Assembly (NCBI RefSeq): GCF_014643835.1
Contig: NZ_BMKD01000002.1
Span: forward strand, 496,001 to 560,000
Source: Mucilaginibacter rubeus
GTDB lineage: Bacteria; Bacteroidota; Bacteroidia; Sphingobacteriales; Sphingobacteriaceae
Direction of reading: 5' to 3'
DNA length: 64,000 nucleotides
The position numbers were made by a program, and so were the translations under genes. This document shows positions 62,263 through 64,000 of this stretch, piece after piece (within the stretch, counting starts at the first letter, position 1; each line of letters begins with the position of its first letter). The notes beneath the pieces were generated by a model, which was not told the origin of the DNA, searched no databases, and saw only the letters and a program-made list of their open reading frames with translations.

Positions 62263-63465
62263 ATGAATTTATATGAACAACAGCCTTACTGGCTAATAAA
62301 AAATAGCATAATTGCCTCCTACCCTTCTCTTCAAAAAGATTTGAAGCTGGATGTGGCCATTATTGGGGCCGGCATCAGCGCCGCTTTAACAGCCTGGCAG
62401 CTCCGCAACTCGGGTTTAAGTATAGCTGTTTTTGATAAGCGCCACGTTGGTATGGGCAGTACCGCGGCCAGCACTGCGTTCCTGCAATATGAAATTGATA
62501 CGCCCCTTACATCTTTAAAACACCTGGTTGGCGAAGCAAATGCCGTAACAAGCTATCAACTTTGCCGCAAAGCTATTTATGACATTGCTGATTTATGTAA
62601 ATCGCTTAAACCCGCCTTTGATTTTAGCTTGAGGCCAAGTTTGCAGTATGCCAGCTTCAAAACACATACAAATTCACTAAATCAGGAATATAACTTCCGT
62701 AAAAAGCATGGCTTTGAGGTACAATGGCTCGAAGCTGATGAAATTGAACAGAAATTCGGGTTTAAGGCTTCCGGGGCTATTTTCTCTGCAGATGGCGGGG
62801 AGGTTGATGCATATCTGCTTACCCATGCTTTACTTGCAAATTTTGCCAAAGCCGGTCATAAAGTATACAGCAATACCGATATTAAAGCCATTGAGCATCA
62901 TAAACAAGGCATAACGCTGCAAACCGGCAACGGCTCAGTTATCAAAGCTAAAAAGTTGATTATTGCATGTGGTTACGAAAGTTTAAAATATGTCCCTAAA
63001 AAAATAGCCGAAATTAACTCAACTTACGCACTGGTTTCGGAGCCTTTGCCCGATGTACGTTTTTGGTATAAGAACAGTTTGATTTGGGAAACTGCTGTAC
63101 CCTACATGTACTTTAGGGCTGTAAGTGAAAACCGCATCCTGGTTGGAGGCCGCGATGACCCTTTTCATCATCCGCATATACAGCCTTCTGTTATTAAACG
63201 AAAGACGGACATGTTACAGCAGGCTTTTCTCAAAAAAATGCCGCACATCCCGTTAAAAGCTGATTTTAGGTGGGCTGGTGCTTTTGCCAACACGAAAGAT
63301 GGCTTGCCTTATATTGGCTGTATCCCCGAAAGACCAGACACTTATTTTGCGCTTGGCTTTGGAGGTAATGGTATCACTTTTAGCGTAATAGCTGCCGAAA
63401 TTCTCCATGATCTTATCATGGAGAGAAAGAACGAACATGTTCAATTGTTCGGTTTTAACAGGTAG
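62263..63465 (+). CDS. FAD-dependent oxidoreductase (DAO family)
   Basis: The product has 400 residues. The FAD-binding GxGxxG is in DVAIIGAGISAALTAWQL, then FDKRHVGMGSTAASTAFLQ, typical of glycine/D-amino-acid-oxidase-like (DadA/YurR) proteins. C-terminal DGLPYIGCIPERPDTYFALGFGGNGITFSV completes the FAD domain. It probably oxidises an amine or sugar; the substrate is unknown. It is followed, over a 40-base gap, by an AraC-type regulator on the same strand. The 225 bases upstream, after the tRNAs, have no clear signal. Confidence 0.88.
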   Translation: MNLYEQQPYWLIKNSIIASYPSLQKDLKLDVAIIGAGISAALTAWQLRNSGLSIAVFDKRHVGMGSTAASTAFLQYEIDTPLTSLKHLVGEANAVTSYQLCRKAIYDIADLCKSLKPAFDFSLRPSLQYASFKTHTNSLNQEYNFRKKHGFEVQWLEADEIEQKFGFKASGAIFSADGGEVDAYLLTHALLANFAKAGHKVYSNTDIKAIEHHKQGITLQTGNGSVIKAKKLIIACGYESLKYVPKKIAEINSTYALVSEPLPDVRFWYKNSLIWETAVPYMYFRAVSENRILVGGRDDPFHHPHIQPSVIKRKTDMLQQAFLKKMPHIPLKADFRWAGAFANTKDGLPYIGCIPERPDTYFALGFGGNGITFSVIAAEILHDLIMERKNEHVQLFGFNR

Positions 63466-63505
63466 CGCGTTTTCAAATAATAAAAAGCCGATATTTATAC
63501 CTGAA

Positions 63506-63943
63506 ATGACCAATCAATTACCCAAAATATACCTCTACCGCAGGCTTGTACAGGCTAAGTTGTTCATTGATAAAAACTATCATGAACCGATCGACCTGAA
63601 CGATATTGCCGACGAGGCCTATTTTTCCAAATATCATTTCATCAGGTTGTTTAAAAACATCTATGGTAAAACACCACACCAATACCTCATCCAGGTGCGG
63701 GTTGAAAACGCCCGGCTGCAATTAAAAAAAGGCCTTCCCATTGCTAATGTTTGTTATGCTGTAGGTTTTGACAGTGTTACTTCATTTTCTGCTTTATTTA
63801 AAAAGATCACCTCCCGTTCTCCTGCAAACTACCAGCAAACAGAACTTAAACGGCAGGCGGAGATGCAGCAATCGCCCCTCAAATTTATACCCGGTTGCTT
63901 TGCCCGGGAAAAAGAATGGCTGCGAAATCGCAATTTTCAATAA
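63506..63943 (+). CDS. Short AraC-family regulator
   Basis: The product has 145 residues from the ATG at 63506; the open frame to 63407 overlaps the oxidoreductase without similarity. It is almost only a double helix-turn-helix: HEPIDLNDIADEAYFSKYHF, RLFKNIYGKTPHQYLIQVRVE, LPIANVCYAVGFDSVTSFSALF, KKITSRSPANY. A 25-residue tail follows, rich in polar residues. No sensing domain is present, so it may respond through a partner or be constitutive. It may control the oxidoreductase gene upstream. Confidence 0.88.
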   Translation: MTNQLPKIYLYRRLVQAKLFIDKNYHEPIDLNDIADEAYFSKYHFIRLFKNIYGKTPHQYLIQVRVENARLQLKKGLPIANVCYAVGFDSVTSFSALFKKITSRSPANYQQTELKRQAEMQQSPLKFIPGCFAREKEWLRNRNFQ

Positions 63944-64000
63944 GCCCGGTTCTTTTTTGATAACGACTTTTGGTTTATCAAACAACATTAACATGATAAC

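Noticed and set aside
1-64000. CRISPR arrays, insertion sequences, toxin-antitoxin or phage-defence genes
   Set aside because: No regularly spaced identical repeats with unique spacers, no transposase or nuclease-defence motifs were found; the four-copy leader at 20.5 kb has long, partly similar intervals, unlike CRISPR.

Overview
The window reads as chromosomal DNA of a Bacteroidota bacterium, most likely Sphingobacteriaceae (Mucilaginibacter/Pedobacter-like). This is inferred from lineage-typical families (a CarboxypepD_reg-type TonB receptor, a DUF5686 protein, an UpxY-type NusG paralogue, PepSY-like and PD40 secreted proteins), from TAnnTTTG-like -7 elements, and from the scarcity of Shine-Dalgarno sites. 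No species can be named from the sequence alone.

Layout. 0-9 kb: envelope genes (partial PD40 protein, PepSY-like protein, DUF5686 outer-membrane protein, histidine phosphatase, and a TonB receptor with a beta-helix lipoprotein). 9.4-10.5 kb: class I fructose-1,6-bisphosphatase behind two palindromic operator-like sites. 10.9-12.3 kb: a lipoprotein of the pectate lyase family. 12.4-14.8 kb (minus) and 48.3-50.7 kb (plus): two MBOAT/SGNH O-acetylation pairs that bracket a large exopolysaccharide (EPS) locus. 15.2-45.5 kb: the EPS locus itself. It holds glmS, a Wza-like export lipoprotein, a Wzc-like BY-kinase, a four-copy repeat leader in front of an UpxY antiterminator, a nucleotide-sugar dehydrogenase, Wzx, Wzy, a PglC-type phosphosugar transferase, five glycosyltransferases plus a GINT1-like protein, two DegT aminotransferases and a diverged third, an AsnB amidotransferase, a UDP-glucuronate 4-epimerase, a PhyH dioxygenase, GNAT and FemAB-like acyltransferases, and a 4,6-dehydratase. 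45.6-48.1 kb: two regulators, one with an unusual PAS-AraC-PAS-PAS order.

How it fits together (inference). The locus encodes a Wzx/Wzy-type heteropolysaccharide containing uronic acid, possibly amidated, and N-acylated amino-deoxy sugars, decorated by two O-acetylation systems. The pectate-lyase-like lipoprotein upstream and a small lipoprotein inside the locus share a conserved module of about 88 residues that I do not recognise as a named family. Together with a 15-bp motif shared between the upstream regions of the lyase and glmS, this suggests the lyase acts on, or is tethered to, the cell's own EPS. This module-sharing pair and the repeat leader are the best candidates for something undescribed.

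51-54.2 kb is a three-gene minus-strand operon for an isoquinoline-1-oxidoreductase-like molybdenum enzyme and a cytochrome. 54.2-58.7 kb is a mixed region with an aldose dehydrogenase, an AraC regulator, an acetyltransferase, a cupin and three degraded or chimeric gene remnants. 58.7-64 kb carries VOC, small conserved, hydrolase and FAD-oxidase genes, and a tandem duplication of a tRNA-Pro(UGG)-terminator unit. I found no insertion sequence, integrase, phage gene or CRISPR array.
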